Shown piece after piece: positions 5,638 through 6,271 of a stretch of DNA of 6,271 bases. The notes under the pieces are model-generated. The model was not told where the DNA came from. It worked only from the letters and a program-made list of their open reading frames with translations, and did not search any database. Position 1 is the stretch's first letter; the number at the start of each line of letters is the position of its first letter. The stretch lies in the NCBI GenBank assembly GCA_937957775.1, contig CALFXV010000115.1:1-6271 (forward strand). Reading direction: 5' to 3'. The stretch comes from an uncultured Methylotenera sp. GTDB taxonomy: Bacteria; Pseudomonadota; Gammaproteobacteria; Burkholderiales; Methylophilaceae. The position numbers were made by a program, and so were the translations under genes.

Positions 5638-5769
5638 TAAGTGTGGGTGCTTGTGGTTGAGGCAAGTTGGCATAGACGCCATTACCTTGTTGCAGATGGA
5701 TTTATCCGTTTGCGATTTAACGTGGTGGTTTGGTTTATGTTGACCTCAGAAAACAAGTGCTTACACTTA
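5638..5769 (+). other. Long closing helix of the pre-16S leader
   Basis: The arm 5638-5654 (TAAGTGTGGGTGCTTGT) pairs over all 17 positions with 5753-5769. Thirteen pairs are Watson-Crick and four (5645-5762, 5646-5761, 5648-5759, 5649-5758) are G-U. After a small internal loop the helix resumes as TTGAGG (5657-5662) with CCTCAG (5744-5749). The GTGTGGG box lies in the left arm. Leader helices of this kind are thought to help 30S assembly and processing. The structure is inferred from pairing only. Confidence 0.65.
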
Positions 5770-5790
5770 AATTTATGACAAATATGTATA

Positions 5791-5810
5791 GCTCCTTAGT
5801 AATAAGGGGC
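5791..5810 (+). other. Small leader hairpin with GTAA tetraloop
   Basis: GCTCCTTA (5791-5798) pairs with TAAGGGGC (5803-5810), eight pairs with one G-U, closed by a GTAA (GNRA-type) tetraloop. It is part of the pre-16S leader. Confidence 0.6.
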
Positions 5811-5837
5811 ACACAGACCTTGAAATGAATTTGAGTC

Positions 5838-5860
5838 ACTTACCTTGAATAAGGGTAAGT
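5838..5860 (+). other. Leader hairpin before 16S
   Basis: ACTTACCTT (5838-5846) pairs with AGGGTAAGT (5852-5860), nine pairs with one G-U and a GAATA loop. It lies about 54-76 bases before mature 16S. The true 5'-3' processing stem cannot be judged because the 3' flank of 16S is outside the window. Confidence 0.55.
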
Positions 5861-5880
5861 AAAGCAAAAGCGAAATACCA

Positions 5881-5892
5881 CCTCGAAAGAGG
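5881..5892 (+). other. CCTC-GAAA-GAGG mini-hairpin before 16S
   Basis: A four-base GC-rich stem is capped by a GAAA tetraloop 21 bases before the 16S 5' end. It is a small local structure of the precursor. Confidence 0.45.
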
Positions 5893-5913
5893 AAAAAGTA
5901 ATAGTCATACATT

Positions 5914-6271
<358 letters not shown>

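Overview
The window is a stretch of ordinary bacterial core chromosome. It holds two ribosomal protein genes, an A-type Fe-S carrier, citrate synthase, an anhydromuropeptide recycling kinase, tyrosyl-tRNA synthetase, and the promoter region, leader and 5' end of a 16S rRNA gene. The 16S 5' domain and the protein sequences look betaproteobacterial. The rplM-rpsI-erpA-anmK-tyrS neighbourhood is also known from that class. I favour a relative of the Nitrosomonadales (Methylophilaceae/Gallionellaceae-like), but the genus cannot be fixed from 358 nt of 16S read by eye. Base composition is near 50% GC throughout, and I see no phage, transposase, CRISPR or plasmid gene.

Layout. Positions 1-743 carry the rplM-rpsI operon (+), with rplM cut at its 5' end, closed by a Rho-independent terminator at 765-798. 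Positions 799-1007 are non-coding. They contain a 31-bp G-U-tolerant inverted repeat (821-915) and the erpA promoter, which lies inside a second inverted repeat (963-997). erpA (+, 1008-1373) converges on the citrate synthase gene (-, 1430-2725) across a perfect 16-bp palindromic terminator (1385-1419) that can serve both. anmK (-, 2832-3980) lies upstream of gltA on the same strand. A 106-bp gap with a good -10 box suggests gltA has its own promoter. anmK and tyrS (+, 4189-5388) diverge from a 208-bp region that carries a palindromic leader hairpin.

Positions 5389-5913 form the rrn control region. It has tandem promoters P1 and P2 with GC-rich discriminators, an AT-rich UP-like tract, boxA for antitermination, a large closed leader helix and several small hairpins. 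Mature 16S rRNA begins at about 5914 and runs off the window end.

Most of these genes serve growth and translation: ribosomal proteins, tyrosine charging and rRNA. The others serve Fe-S maturation, TCA-cycle entry and cell-wall recycling. No new enzymatic system is visible. The parts least explained by known features are the rpsI-erpA hairpin, the inverted repeat around the erpA promoter, the tyrS leader hairpin, and citrate synthase sitting between erpA and anmK.
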